From positions 1 through 64,000 of the forward strand of contig NZ_JASXSI010000027.1 of NCBI RefSeq assembly GCF_030315685.1: a DNA stretch of 64,000 nt. The letters are read 5' to 3'. The notes below the pieces were generated by a model, which saw only the letters and a program-made list of their open reading frames with translations, was not told the DNA's origin and ran no database searches. A program made the position numbers and the translations under genes. Each line of letters begins with the position of its first letter. Positions within the stretch are counted from its first letter, which is position 1. This stretch comes from Gordonia sp. ABSL11-1 (GTDB lineage Bacteria; Actinomycetota; Actinomycetes; Mycobacteriales; Mycobacteriaceae). Of this stretch, positions 1-7,588 are shown one piece after another.

Positions 1-29
1 TCCCGAATATTCCGTCGCACGCGACATCA

Positions 30-64
30 CCGGCACCCGGCAGACGCGATCTGCCGGGTGCCGG
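30..64. terminator. Strong hairpin, probable terminator of the MFS gene
   Basis: Two 14-base arms (30-43 and 51-64) are perfectly complementary around a 7-base loop, giving a GC-rich stem. It lies just beyond the 3' end of the leftward MFS gene (stop at 93). No long T tract follows on either strand, so it may act as an intrinsic-like or bidirectional terminator with whatever lies to the left of the window. Confidence 0.65.
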
Positions 65-92
65 TTCGTCTCTGCTGTTGGTGATCCGCCGC

Positions 93-1278
93 TCAGCCTG
101 GGAACGCGCGCCTGCCACGGACGGCGACCACCAGTCCTGCCACGACGAATGCCGTGCCGACACACGCCAGGTACAGCGTCGCCGAACCGGTCGGAAGCAT
201 CACGCCGCCGAGCAATGCGCCCAGGGCGATACCGACATTCGATGTCGAGTTGATCCATGCACCGGCGACCTCGGGGGCATCGGACAGGGCCCGTACCGCC
301 GCGGACTGATACATGGACGGCACCCCGCCGAACAGTCCGTTCCACAGTACGACGGCAATCACCAGCACGATGAGCCACTGCTGGGTCAGTCCCACCGCCA
401 GGATCGCGCCGGCGAGAAGGGCGAGAACAGTGAGAACCGTTGCGCGGGGACGACGATCGATCGTCCGCCCGACGCAGGCCAGACCGATCAGGCCGCATAC
501 ACCGCACAGCAGCAGCAGCGGCCCGATCCACGACTCCTGCGCACCCGACGCCAACAGCACGACGCTGATGTAGGTGTACACGGTGTACTGACCGACGAAC
601 GTCATTGTGTTGGACACAACGACAATGCCGAGATCGGTACGTGCACCGGACTTCTCGATTCGGCGGCCCGCCCGGAACCCCGCTGACCGCCGGGAGGAAC
701 CGGAGGATCAGCACCAGGGCCACCACGGCGATACCGGCGAGCACGGCAAACGCGTTCCGCCATCCGAGCGCCGAACCGAGCGCCGTCGAGAGCGGAACCC
801 CCAGCACGAAGCCCGCGGTCGTACCGCCCGCGACGACCGCGAGGCCGCGTCCGACCTGTCCGTGCTCGACGAGCCGCGGGACATAACCGATGCACACCGA
901 GAAGAACAGCGCATGTGACAGCCCGCCGACCACGCGCCCGGCGGCGACGACCGCGAAGCTCGGGGCGACCGCGATCATGACATTGCTGATCAGATAGCCG
1001 ACCACCGTCACGAGGATCAGTCGCTTGCGCGCGATCCGCTTGGTGGCGATGGTCAGCGGCACCGCGAACACCGCGACCATCACGGCGAAGACCGTGATGA
1101 GCAGCCCGGTGACCGAGTCCGCCACGCCGAACGCGCCCCCGATGGCCGGGAGCAGACCGACGGGGAGCATCTCGGTCGTCACCGCGAGAAAGCCGGCGAT
1201 CGCCAAGGTGAGGAGCGCGGGTGCGTTCTGCCGAACCCCCTGTCGCGTGTCGGTGACATCGATGCTGGTCGTGGGCAT
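93..1278 (-). pseudogene. MFS drug/sugar efflux transporter, frameshifted
   Basis: The reading frame opens at an ATG at 1278 (MPTTSIDVTD) and encodes the first half of a 12-TM major facilitator of the AraJ/CmlA type, with the loop motif RIARKRL and the segment GVPLSTALGSALGWRNAF. After LPAVSG the frame is lost; the second half (RRIEKSGARTDLG onward, with TM segments such as FVGQYTVYTYIS) continues in another frame to the stop at 93. Removing one base from the CCCC run at 678-681 joins the halves perfectly into about 394 residues, the usual family length. So this is one gene with a one-base insertion, either a real mutation or a homopolymer sequencing error. It is divergent from the ROK regulator, which probably controls it. 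Confidence 0.85.
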
Positions 1279-1284
1279 TCCAAG

Positions 1285-1309
1285 AATATACTCGTGAACC
1301 GAGTTTATT
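1285..1309. promoter_or_regulatory. Palindromic operator between MFS gene and ROK regulator
   Basis: Arms AATATACTCG (1285-1294) and CGAGTTTATT (1300-1309) form an inverted repeat with 9 of 10 positions paired around TGAAC. It sits 7 bases upstream of the MFS start and overlaps the earliest possible GTG of the ROK gene. A site of this size between a transporter and a regulator is typical of an autoregulatory operator. That the ROK protein binds it is inference. Confidence 0.6.
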
Positions 1310-2520
1310 GGAAATGCAACAATGCCGTGGTGTCCATCCCGTCCGCCGGCCCGAGCGCCGGGCGCTGGTTGACGGCTGCGCGACTGATCGAGATCGTGCG
1401 CGCGCAACCCGGCATCACCCGTGCCGCAGCCGCGCACGACCTGGGTATCCGCAGTGGCGCGGCGACGGAGTTGTTGGCCCGCATGCGGCGGGTCGAGCTG
1501 CTCGACGAGAGTCCCGCCCCGGCGCAGGGCCGTGGTCGCCCGACGACCGTCCTGCACGCCCACCCGGCCGGCCCACTGATCGTCGCCGTCGAGTTGAGTC
1601 TGACGGGATGGCGTGTGGCGACGGCGGCCGTCGACGCCGTTCCCCGGATCGAGTACGCCGGCGCATCGCTGAGTCCTCGCCCTGGTCCCGTCCTCGCCGA
1701 GATCTCCGGTGTCGTCGACGACATCTGTCGACGCGAGGGCGACCGCGTCCGGGCCGTGTCCGTCTCGGTCGCCGGTGCTGTCCGCGACGACCGCCTGGTC
1801 CAGTTCACCCCGCTCGACTGGCCGGATGTCGACCTCACGGGCCTGACCGCCGACGACTCGCCGACCGCCCCGCCGGTTCTGGTCGGCAACGACGCGACGC
1901 TGGCCGGCCTGGCCGAGGCACGCACCGGTTCGGCCCGCGGCGTCGGCACGGCGCTGCACCTGATCATCGCCGTCGGACTGGGTGGCGCACTCGTCGTCGA
2001 CGGCGTGCCGGTGATCGGCGCCCACGGCGGCGCCGGCGAGTACGGCCATGTGCCGTTCGGCGATCCCACGCAGCTGTGTCCCTGTGGTGCACACGGTTGT
2101 TGGGATCTGACCGTCGACGGGCGAGCGCTCGCGAGACATCGCGGCGATCCGGCGCCCGAGAATCCCCTGCGCTACACATACGAGCTACTCGAGACGCAGC
2201 GCGCGAGTGCTGATCCCGCGATCCAGGAGGCCTTCGACCGGGTCAGCGGCTCGCTGGGCCGTGGCATCGCGGGACTGGTCAACATCCACGACCCCGACAT
2301 GGTCACCCTCGGCGGTCTCGCGGCTGCGCTGCGGGCAGCAGCACCCGAACCGTTCGACACCGCCTATCGCGGGGGCCTCATGTCGTTCCGGAAACACCTG
2401 CCGCCCGACGTCGTCGACGGCATCCACGGCGACGACGGCCCGCTGCGCGGCGCGGCGCTGCGCGGTGTCGACCACATCACCACCGTCGACGCCATCGCGG
2501 CGTGGGCTGACCGCCGATGA
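1294..2520 (+). CDS. ROK-family transcriptional regulator
   Basis: Up to 408 residues, normal for ROK repressors. An N-terminal winged helix-turn-helix (about residues 25-70, with ITRAAAAHDLGIRSGAATEL) is followed by a sugar-kinase-like ROK domain. That domain shows the glycine-rich segment GLGGALVVDGVPVIGAHGGA and the zinc-binding cluster CPCGAHGC near residue 267. The GTG at 1294 lies inside the 1285-1309 palindrome, so translation more likely begins at the GTG at 1327 or 1330. The effector is probably a sugar or sugar phosphate, but the ligand cannot be read from the sequence. It runs divergently from the MFS gene and ends 4 bases from the convergent glutathione peroxidase gene. Confidence 0.85.
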   Translation: MNRVYWKCNNAVVSIPSAGPSAGRWLTAARLIEIVRAQPGITRAAAAHDLGIRSGAATELLARMRRVELLDESPAPAQGRGRPTTVLHAHPAGPLIVAVELSLTGWRVATAAVDAVPRIEYAGASLSPRPGPVLAEISGVVDDICRREGDRVRAVSVSVAGAVRDDRLVQFTPLDWPDVDLTGLTADDSPTAPPVLVGNDATLAGLAEARTGSARGVGTALHLIIAVGLGGALVVDGVPVIGAHGGAGEYGHVPFGDPTQLCPCGAHGCWDLTVDGRALARHRGDPAPENPLRYTYELLETQRASADPAIQEAFDRVSGSLGRGIAGLVNIHDPDMVTLGGLAAALRAAAPEPFDTAYRGGLMSFRKHLPPDVVDGIHGDDGPLRGAALRGVDHITTVDAIAAWADRR

Positions 2521-2524
2521 TCGG

Positions 2525-3001
2525 TCACAGCACCTTCGTGATGGCCCCGGTCATCTTCGCCGGCTTCGTCGTCGGCGCGAAACGTTCGACGACCTGACCA
2601 TCCCGACCGACGAGGAACTTGGTGAAGTTCCACTTGATCCGCCCGCCGAGCAAGCCACTCTTCTCCGAGCGCAACGACTCGAACAGCGGATGCGCATCCG
2701 GCCCGTTGACGTCGATCTTCGCGAACATCGGGAAGGTGACGTCGTAGGTGAGGGAGCAGAAGTTCTTGATCTCGTCGGCGTCACCCGGCTCCTGATGGGC
2801 GAACTGATCGCACGGGAACCCGAGAACACGCAGTCCCTGCTCCGAATAGTCCCGATACAGGGCCTCGAGGCCCTCGTACTGCGGGGTGAACCCGCACTTC
2901 GACGCAGTGTTGACGATGAGCAGTGGCAGGCCCGCGTACTCCGACAGCGGCACTGGCGTGCCGTCGATGTCGTCGGCGGTGAAGTCATAGGCGGTGATCA
3001 T
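2525..3001 (-). CDS. Glutathione peroxidase family protein (thiol peroxidase, BsaA type)
   Basis: 158 residues from the ATG at 3001, preceded by a GAGGGGG ribosome-binding site; longer upstream readings run into the neighbouring gene and are not credible. The family landmarks are present: peroxidatic cysteine in NTASKCGFTPQYEGLE, the second cysteine in GFPCDQF, and KWNFTKFLVGRDG. The catalytic residue is cysteine, not selenocysteine. Such bacterial enzymes generally use thioredoxin or mycothiol-linked reductants to remove peroxides. It is the last gene of the leftward lcpR, peptidase, peroxidase group (28 bases after the peptidase), so it may protect against oxidants arising during polyisoprene oxidation; that link is inference. 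Confidence 0.9.
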   Translation of the reverse strand: MITAYDFTADDIDGTPVPLSEYAGLPLLIVNTASKCGFTPQYEGLEALYRDYSEQGLRVLGFPCDQFAHQEPGDADEIKNFCSLTYDVTFPMFAKIDVNGPDAHPLFESLRSEKSGLLGGRIKWNFTKFLVGRDGQVVERFAPTTKPAKMTGAITKVL

Positions 3002-3029
3002 GGGTCGATGCCCCCTCGGTAAGTGCCGG

Positions 3030-3800
3030 TCAGGTGTAGGCCGGCCGTCCCAGTATCTGATTGCATGCGGCAACACCTTCGACGATGCCACGTTCGAAGG
3101 CCCGACCGCGCTCCTGGCCAGTTCCGTGCGTCGGGCGATCCGGCAGGGAGTACATGAACGTGATCGCTTCGGATCGATCCGCGACGGACAGATGGCCTTG
3201 CCCGATGAACCACGTCCACGCGGCACCCGACCAGCAGTCGCTCGCGAGCTCCATCGTCCTGATCTCGGCGGTACGCCCGAACGCCAGCGCAGTGATCGTC
3301 GCCGACACCGGCCTCAGACCGACGGACTCCTGTACGCCATGGCTCGACTCGTGGACCAACGTCGTCACCGCGCGGCTGCGCGTCCGGATCAGCTCGGCGT
3401 CCGAGGTCGGGTTGTAGAAGGTCACCTTGTTGCAGTGATGCAGGCCGAGAGCGATGACCGCGCCGAGTTCGGCATAGACGCACACATCACGGTTCTCTGG
3501 ACTCCACGACACCCCGGCGGCCGGATTCGTCACCCGCACCGTCTCCTGCACCACCGAGGACCGGCCCGTGTGCGAGAGCCATCTTTGAGTCAGCGCGACG
3601 GCGCACGAGACGTTCTCGAGGGCCCCATACTCGCCTCGGCACCCAGCGACATCTGACTGGACCGGCACCGTACCCCACGGCGCAGCATCGGCGGAAGATA
3701 CAGCGACACAGACGATCCCGATTGCCACGAGCACGACCGAGATCAATCTCATGCGTGTGATCACGACTCCGCCTGACTCGCCGTGGTCGCGACGATTCAT
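3030..3800 (-). CDS. Secreted neutral zinc metallopeptidase-like protein
   Basis: 256 residues. The start ATG at 3800 overlaps the lcpR stop (ATGA), suggesting translational coupling; an internal ATG at 3752 would remove 16 residues. A signal peptide (MRLISVVLVAIGIVCVAVSS, then ADA) implies export. The motif HESSHGVQ (HExxH) in the middle is a zinc-peptidase signature, and several cysteines suggest disulfides. It resembles the putative neutral zinc metallopeptidase group; the substrate is unknown. Its coupling to lcpR makes it a candidate component of the rubber-degradation regulon. Confidence 0.75.
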   Translation of the reverse strand: MNRRDHGESGGVVITRMRLISVVLVAIGIVCVAVSSADAAPWGTVPVQSDVAGCRGEYGALENVSCAVALTQRWLSHTGRSSVVQETVRVTNPAAGVSWSPENRDVCVYAELGAVIALGLHHCNKVTFYNPTSDAELIRTRSRAVTTLVHESSHGVQESVGLRPVSATITALAFGRTAEIRTMELASDCWSGAAWTWFIGQGHLSVADRSEAITFMYSLPDRPTHGTGQERGRAFERGIVEGVAACNQILGRPAYT

Positions 3801-4462
3801 GACAGGTGCGGCTCCAACATGGGTACGAGGTACTGACGGGCGATCGCGGCGAGCTGATCGTCGTCGTGCACGTCGATCAGCTGACTGGGAACGGTGAGGA
3901 ACGAGTTCGAGATCCGGACCATCACCTCGGCGGTCAACTCCGTGTCGAGTTCGGTGGCGATGTTGCCTGCCCGCTGCTCAGTGCGGAGCTGTTCGGCGAC
4001 GAACTGCCGTACCGCGACGAGCATCCGGCCGTCGTCGGCACCGATCGAACCGGCGAGCAGGGACGGTTCGGTCTCGATCAGACCACCGATGAGCGGGTTG
4101 TCGAGGATGGACCGCAGCGAGCTGACGAATCCGAACACCACCCGCTCAGCGGCGGTCTCGGCGCTGCTGATGTCGGCGAGGAACTGGAGGAAGTAGCGGC
4201 GGAACTCCCGCAGGATCACCTGCTCGACGAGATCGTCCTTGGTGGTGAACTTGCGGTAGATCGTGATCCGCGACAGCCCTGCCCGGCGCGCAACCTCTTC
4301 CATCGAGGACCGCTGGATGCCCATTCGACAGAACTGGTCGAACGCGGCGTCGAGCAACTTGGTCCTGGTGGGGTCGTCGTCGGGTTCGGTCACATCACCT
4401 CCGACGACGGCGACGTACGCCCGCTCCAGCAGCGATCGCGATCTCACGGACGATGAGTCCAT
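3797..4462 (-). CDS. lcpR: TetR-family regulator, LcpR type
   Basis: 221 residues from the ATG at 4462 (MDSSSVRSRSLL). The frame is open further upstream, but that sequence is low-complexity and would cover the lcp promoter. The N-terminal TetR DNA-binding domain has the helix-turn-helix SMEEVARRAGLSRITIYRKF at about residues 51-70; the remainder is helical ligand-binding domain. It lies divergently 220 bases from lcp. A TetR regulator called LcpR controls lcp in Gordonia polyisoprenivorans VH2, and this gene has the same arrangement, so I assign that name from position and family, not from alignment. It probably represses lcp and its own operon. Confidence 0.8.
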   Translation of the reverse strand: MDSSSVRSRSLLERAYVAVVGGDVTEPDDDPTRTKLLDAAFDQFCRMGIQRSSMEEVARRAGLSRITIYRKFTTKDDLVEQVILREFRRYFLQFLADISSAETAAERVVFGFVSSLRSILDNPLIGGLIETEPSLLAGSIGADDGRMLVAVRQFVAEQLRTEQRAGNIATELDTELTAEVMVRISNSFLTVPSQLIDVHDDDQLAAIARQYLVPMLEPHLS

Positions 4463-4682
4463 GTCGGCCGCCGGGCCCGATCGACCCGCGGCGGCATGTC
4501 CAGATTCCACACGATCCCCTCGCCGTTCGATCCCCGGCCGTGGCCGAAGCATACCGCGCCGCCAATCAATCATCAGAAAACGCGTGTGTTCAGAATCACT
4601 ACGTGCTACACCTATGTAACAGAGATACAGCTTTTGTGTCATCGCGTCATCGAGTCGGGTGGCGATAGACGGGAGAAGTGAG
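4463..4682. promoter_or_regulatory. lcpR/lcp divergent promoter region
   Basis: This 220-base gap must carry both promoters. The half nearer lcp is unusually AT-rich for the window (roughly 4560-4650) and contains TACGTG and TATGTA elements that form a weak inverted repeat (about 4601-4617), a candidate LcpR site. A CRP-like site lies at 4585-4600. A GGGAGAAG ribosome-binding site precedes the lcp ATG at 4683. No -10/-35 pair could be assigned with confidence. Confidence 0.55.
4585..4600. promoter_or_regulatory. CRP/GlxR-like site upstream of lcp
   Basis: TGTGT-TCAGAA-TCACT matches 8 of 10 defined positions of the actinobacterial CRP palindrome TGTGA-N6-TCACA. It lies about 85 bases before the lcp ATG. 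cAMP receptor protein has been reported to act on lcp in G. polyisoprenivorans, which fits carbon-source control, but binding here is inferred only from the match. Confidence 0.45.
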
Positions 4683-5906
4683 ATGGAGAATCTGAGCAGG
4701 CGAAACCTGTTGAAGGTCGGGGGCACGGTAGGGGCGGCCGGAGCGATCGCAGCGGTCGCGCCGTCCACACCGTGGACGTGGTCACCAGCGGGTTCAGTGC
4801 CTGGGACCGGCAGCGGCGCAGACCCGAGGGGTGTCTGGGACGTGGATGCCGATCCGGTCGTGGCGGCCCTTCTGGAGCGGGGTGACGTCCCGAAGGTCAA
4901 CAGCATCCTGCGTTCCTGGACGAAGAACGGGCAGCCGCTGCCCGCCGGTCTGCCCAACGATCTGCGTGACTTCATGGAACATGCTCGGCAACTGCCGGCG
5001 TGGACGGATCGCGGCAAACTCGAGACGGCGGTGCGCTTCAACCAGAAGCGCGGCACCTACCTCGGCGTGCTCTACGGGTTCGCGAGCGGCATGATGAGCA
5101 CGGTCATCCCCAAGGAGGCCCGCGCGGTCTATTACTCCAAGGGCGGTGCGGACATGAAGGACCGCATCACCAAGACCGCGAAACTCGGATATGACATCGG
5201 CTCGCTGAACGCCTACCGCCCCGACGGCGAGATGATCGTCACCTGCGTGAAGACCCGTCTGGCTCATGCGGCCGTGCGACACCTCCTCCCGCAGTCACCG
5301 TGGTGGGTGCACGCCGCACCGGAGAAGAAGCCGATCAGCCAGGCCGACATCATGGTCACCTGGCACAGCCTGCCGACCACCGTGATGCGGATGCTCGACA
5401 AGTGGAATGTGCCGATCGCGGCCGACGAATCAGCGGGCTTTCTGCATTCGTGGCAGGTCAGCGCTGCCATGCTCGGAGTAGACGACCAGTACATCCCGGC
5501 CTCCTGGAATCAGGCCGACTCCCAGGCCAAACAGGTACTCGATCCGATTCTCGCGCCGACACCCGAGGGCAAGAAGCTCGCCGACATCCTGCTCGACCTG
5601 GGCATGAACCTCGATCTGAGTCTGTTGTCCCGTGGCGTCCTCGGCGCCCTCACCCGGTTCATGCTGGGCGACAAGGTCGCCGACTGGTACGCGATCCCGC
5701 GCGAGCCCGTGTGGAGCCCCCTCCTCGAGACTGCTTGGGGCCCTTTCGTCCTCGTGCGGGAGGGACTGCTCAACGTCGGGATGCCCAAGGAGGCGTACTG
5801 GCTGTTCGACGAGTTCCTCCGCCAGTTCGTCCTCTTCTACATGTCCGAACTGCGGATGCCGATCAACATCGAGATCCCGGTGTTGAACAACCCGCACTAC
5901 AACTGA
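4683..5906 (+). CDS. lcp: Latex clearing protein (haem b rubber oxygenase)
   Basis: 407 residues, the length I recall for Lcp1 of Gordonia polyisoprenivorans. Lcp is a secreted b-type cytochrome that cleaves double bonds of cis-1,4-polyisoprene with O2, giving oligo-isoprenoids with keto and aldehyde ends. The start MENLSRRNLLKVGG carries a twin-arginine signal (SRRNLLK) followed by a hydrophobic stretch, so export is by Tat. The conserved Lcp (DUF2236) haem region is seen as KTRLAHAAVRHLL at about residues 190-202, with an invariant-looking Lys, Arg and Thr and a candidate axial histidine. The ATG at 4683 is chosen because it follows a good ribosome-binding site and places the Tat motif at the N-terminus. 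First gene of the operon lcp, cutinase, tatA, globin; probably repressed by LcpR. Confidence 0.95.
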   Translation: MENLSRRNLLKVGGTVGAAGAIAAVAPSTPWTWSPAGSVPGTGSGADPRGVWDVDADPVVAALLERGDVPKVNSILRSWTKNGQPLPAGLPNDLRDFMEHARQLPAWTDRGKLETAVRFNQKRGTYLGVLYGFASGMMSTVIPKEARAVYYSKGGADMKDRITKTAKLGYDIGSLNAYRPDGEMIVTCVKTRLAHAAVRHLLPQSPWWVHAAPEKKPISQADIMVTWHSLPTTVMRMLDKWNVPIAADESAGFLHSWQVSAAMLGVDDQYIPASWNQADSQAKQVLDPILAPTPEGKKLADILLDLGMNLDLSLLSRGVLGALTRFMLGDKVADWYAIPREPVWSPLLETAWGPFVLVREGLLNVGMPKEAYWLFDEFLRQFVLFYMSELRMPINIEIPVLNNPHYN

Positions 5907-5936
5907 TCCCGCGCCACTCGCGCGAACGAGCGATCC

Positions 5937-6872
5937 ATGTCCCTGCGCACGTGGCTCGTGACGCTCGCCGTTGTGGTGGCGGGACTCGTCATCCCGTCCA
6001 CCGCGACGGCAGCGCCCCTGCCGACACTTCGTCCCCTCTGCCCTGACCTCTATGTGCTGGCGATCCCTGGTACGTGGGCCGACATCGCCGAACCCGGCAT
6101 CCTCCGGGCGGTCACCGACGGTCTGGGACCTCGCACCCGGTCAACCTATGTGGGTTACGACGCCACCGCATTCCCCTGGGAGAAGGCCATCTACGGTCGA
6201 TCCAAGGCCCAGGCGGTGGCCAACACCACCGGCCTCGCGACGATGATGCTGCGCAGATGTCCCCGCACCAAGGTCGCACTCACCGGATACAGCCAGGGCG
6301 CTGACGCCGCCGGAGACGTCGCCGCCGAGATCGGCAACGGGCGCGGGGCGATCCGGCCCGATCAGGTCGCCGGCGTCGTATTGCTCTCCGACCCTCGACG
6401 TTCCAGTCGGGACACCATCGTCGGTCCGGCGCTGGCCGGTCAGGGCAGCGGCGGTCCCCGGCTGTCCGGAATGGGCCGCCTGCGCAGCCGCACCTTCACC
6501 ATCTGCGCTCCGAAAGATCTCTACTGCAACACACCTCGCGAGTACTACGTGACTCGCATCGTCGGGTATCTCGCCGAGACCAGTGACCCGACCCCGAGCC
6601 AGATGAGTCAGTACCAGGCCGAGGCCGGAGCCATCCTCGACGAGATGCTCTCGACGGGCGGCATCGGCGCAGTCGGGCGGGAGGTCAGCAATCAGCGTGC
6701 CCGACAACAGATCATCGTCTTCAACCAGTTCATCCAGTCCGGTGTCCACACCGACTACGGGGAATTCGAGGTGCAGCCCGGCATCTCCGCGGTGAGGTGG
6801 GCCCACCAGTTCCTCGCACAGCTGACATCCACACCACCCTCGTCCGTACCACAGCCCCTTCACAAGGAGTGA
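5937..6872 (+). CDS. Secreted cutinase-family esterase
   Basis: 311 residues, starting 30 bases after lcp. A signal peptide (about 28 residues, ending TATA-A) precedes a cutinase alpha/beta-hydrolase domain with the nucleophile elbow GYSQG (about residue 118), the acid residue in CAPKDLYC and a late histidine in VHTDYGE. Flanking cysteines suggest the disulfides usual for the family. Cutinases of mycolata hydrolyse short- to medium-chain esters such as cutin, lipids and polyesters at the cell surface. Placement in the lcp operon suggests it acts on rubber-surface lipids or proteins, or on ester side products; no experiment is known to me. Confidence 0.9.
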   Translation: MSLRTWLVTLAVVVAGLVIPSTATAAPLPTLRPLCPDLYVLAIPGTWADIAEPGILRAVTDGLGPRTRSTYVGYDATAFPWEKAIYGRSKAQAVANTTGLATMMLRRCPRTKVALTGYSQGADAAGDVAAEIGNGRGAIRPDQVAGVVLLSDPRRSSRDTIVGPALAGQGSGGPRLSGMGRLRSRTFTICAPKDLYCNTPREYYVTRIVGYLAETSDPTPSQMSQYQAEAGAILDEMLSTGGIGAVGREVSNQRARQQIIVFNQFIQSGVHTDYGEFEVQPGISAVRWAHQFLAQLTSTPPSSVPQPLHKE

Positions 6873-6876
6873 CACC

Positions 6877-7092
6877 ATGGGAGCCCTCCAACCCTGGCAC
6901 ATCGTCGTCGTCGCGCTGGTCTTCGTGATCCTGTTCGGCTCACAACGACTACCGGACGCGGCGCGCGGCATCGGCCGCTCACTGCGGGTCTTCAAGTCCG
7001 AAGTCGCGGAACTGCACGACGCCGACCGAGGCGACTCCGAGAAGACCTCATCCGCCCCGTCCATCGAGCGTGAATCGACCGAGCGCCGGTGA
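6877..7092 (+). CDS. tatA: TatA/TatE-type Sec-independent translocase subunit
   Basis: 71 residues, beginning 4 bases after the cutinase gene. It has the TatA architecture: one N-terminal TM helix (HIVVVALVFVILF), the conserved FG hinge (LFGSQRLPDAARGIGRSLRV), an amphipathic helix and a charged tail. TatA oligomers form the conducting part of the twin-arginine pathway. No tatB or tatC is nearby, so this is an accessory paralogue rather than the housekeeping gene. Because Lcp carries a Tat signal, a dedicated TatA in the same operon is likely to raise its export; this is inference from linkage. Confidence 0.9.
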   Translation: MGALQPWHIVVVALVFVILFGSQRLPDAARGIGRSLRVFKSEVAELHDADRGDSEKTSSAPSIERESTERR

Positions 7093-7490
7093 ACAGGCAG
7101 CTCCTCGAGGAGAGTCTCGCGATCGTCGATCTCCCCGACGACGGTCTGACGCTCCGGTTCTACGAGATACTGTTCGCCCGATATCCCGCCGTACAGCCGA
7201 TGTTCCGGCGCGACATCACGACTCAGGCCGACATGTTGCGGACGGCGATCATCTCGGTTCTCGACCACCTCGACAACGCCGAGTGGTTGTCGTCGAACCT
7301 GGGCTGGCTGGGTCGTCGTCACGCCGGGATGGGCGTGACACCACCGATGTACGACGCGGTCGGCGAATGCATGATCGCCGCGATGGCCGAGATCGGCGGC
7401 GACGCGTGGACCTCCGAGATGAGCGATGCCTGGACCGATGCACTCACCGCGGTCTCGTCGATGATGGTGGACGGGTATCCGTCAGAGTGA
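7089..7490 (+). CDS. Globin-domain protein (flavohaemoglobin-type globin, no reductase)
   Basis: 133 residues. The GTG start overlaps the tatA stop (GTGA), so the two are translationally coupled. The fold matches the haem domain of bacterial haemoglobins: the helix region LRFYEILFARYPAVQPMF and the proximal-histidine segment LGRRHAGMGV (His at about residue 79). There is no FAD or NAD reductase domain. Single-domain globins bind O2 or NO. In this operon it may deliver or buffer O2 or assist haem handling for Lcp, but no signal peptide is present, so any role would be cytoplasmic, before Tat export. Confidence 0.85.
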   Translation: MNRQLLEESLAIVDLPDDGLTLRFYEILFARYPAVQPMFRRDITTQADMLRTAIISVLDHLDNAEWLSSNLGWLGRRHAGMGVTPPMYDAVGECMIAAMAEIGGDAWTSEMSDAWTDALTAVSSMMVDGYPSE

Positions 7491-7588
7491 GGGCGGCGAC
7501 TGTGTCGTCGGCGACAGAACACATGCGCGCCGATCGATACGAGGGTAGGACGGAGGTCAGGGGGCGAGCGTATCGAGAGGTGTGAGGC

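Noticed and set aside
4463..5056. N-terminal extension of the TetR gene to 419 residues
   Set aside because: It would cover the lcp promoter and the start of lcp on the other strand, and the translation is low-complexity; the ATG at 4462 gives a normal TetR length.
7535..7575. CGATACG...CGTATCG inverted repeat before the alcohol dehydrogenase
   Set aside because: Only 7-base arms 27 bases apart, with no second copy or link to a regulator; not distinguishable from chance.
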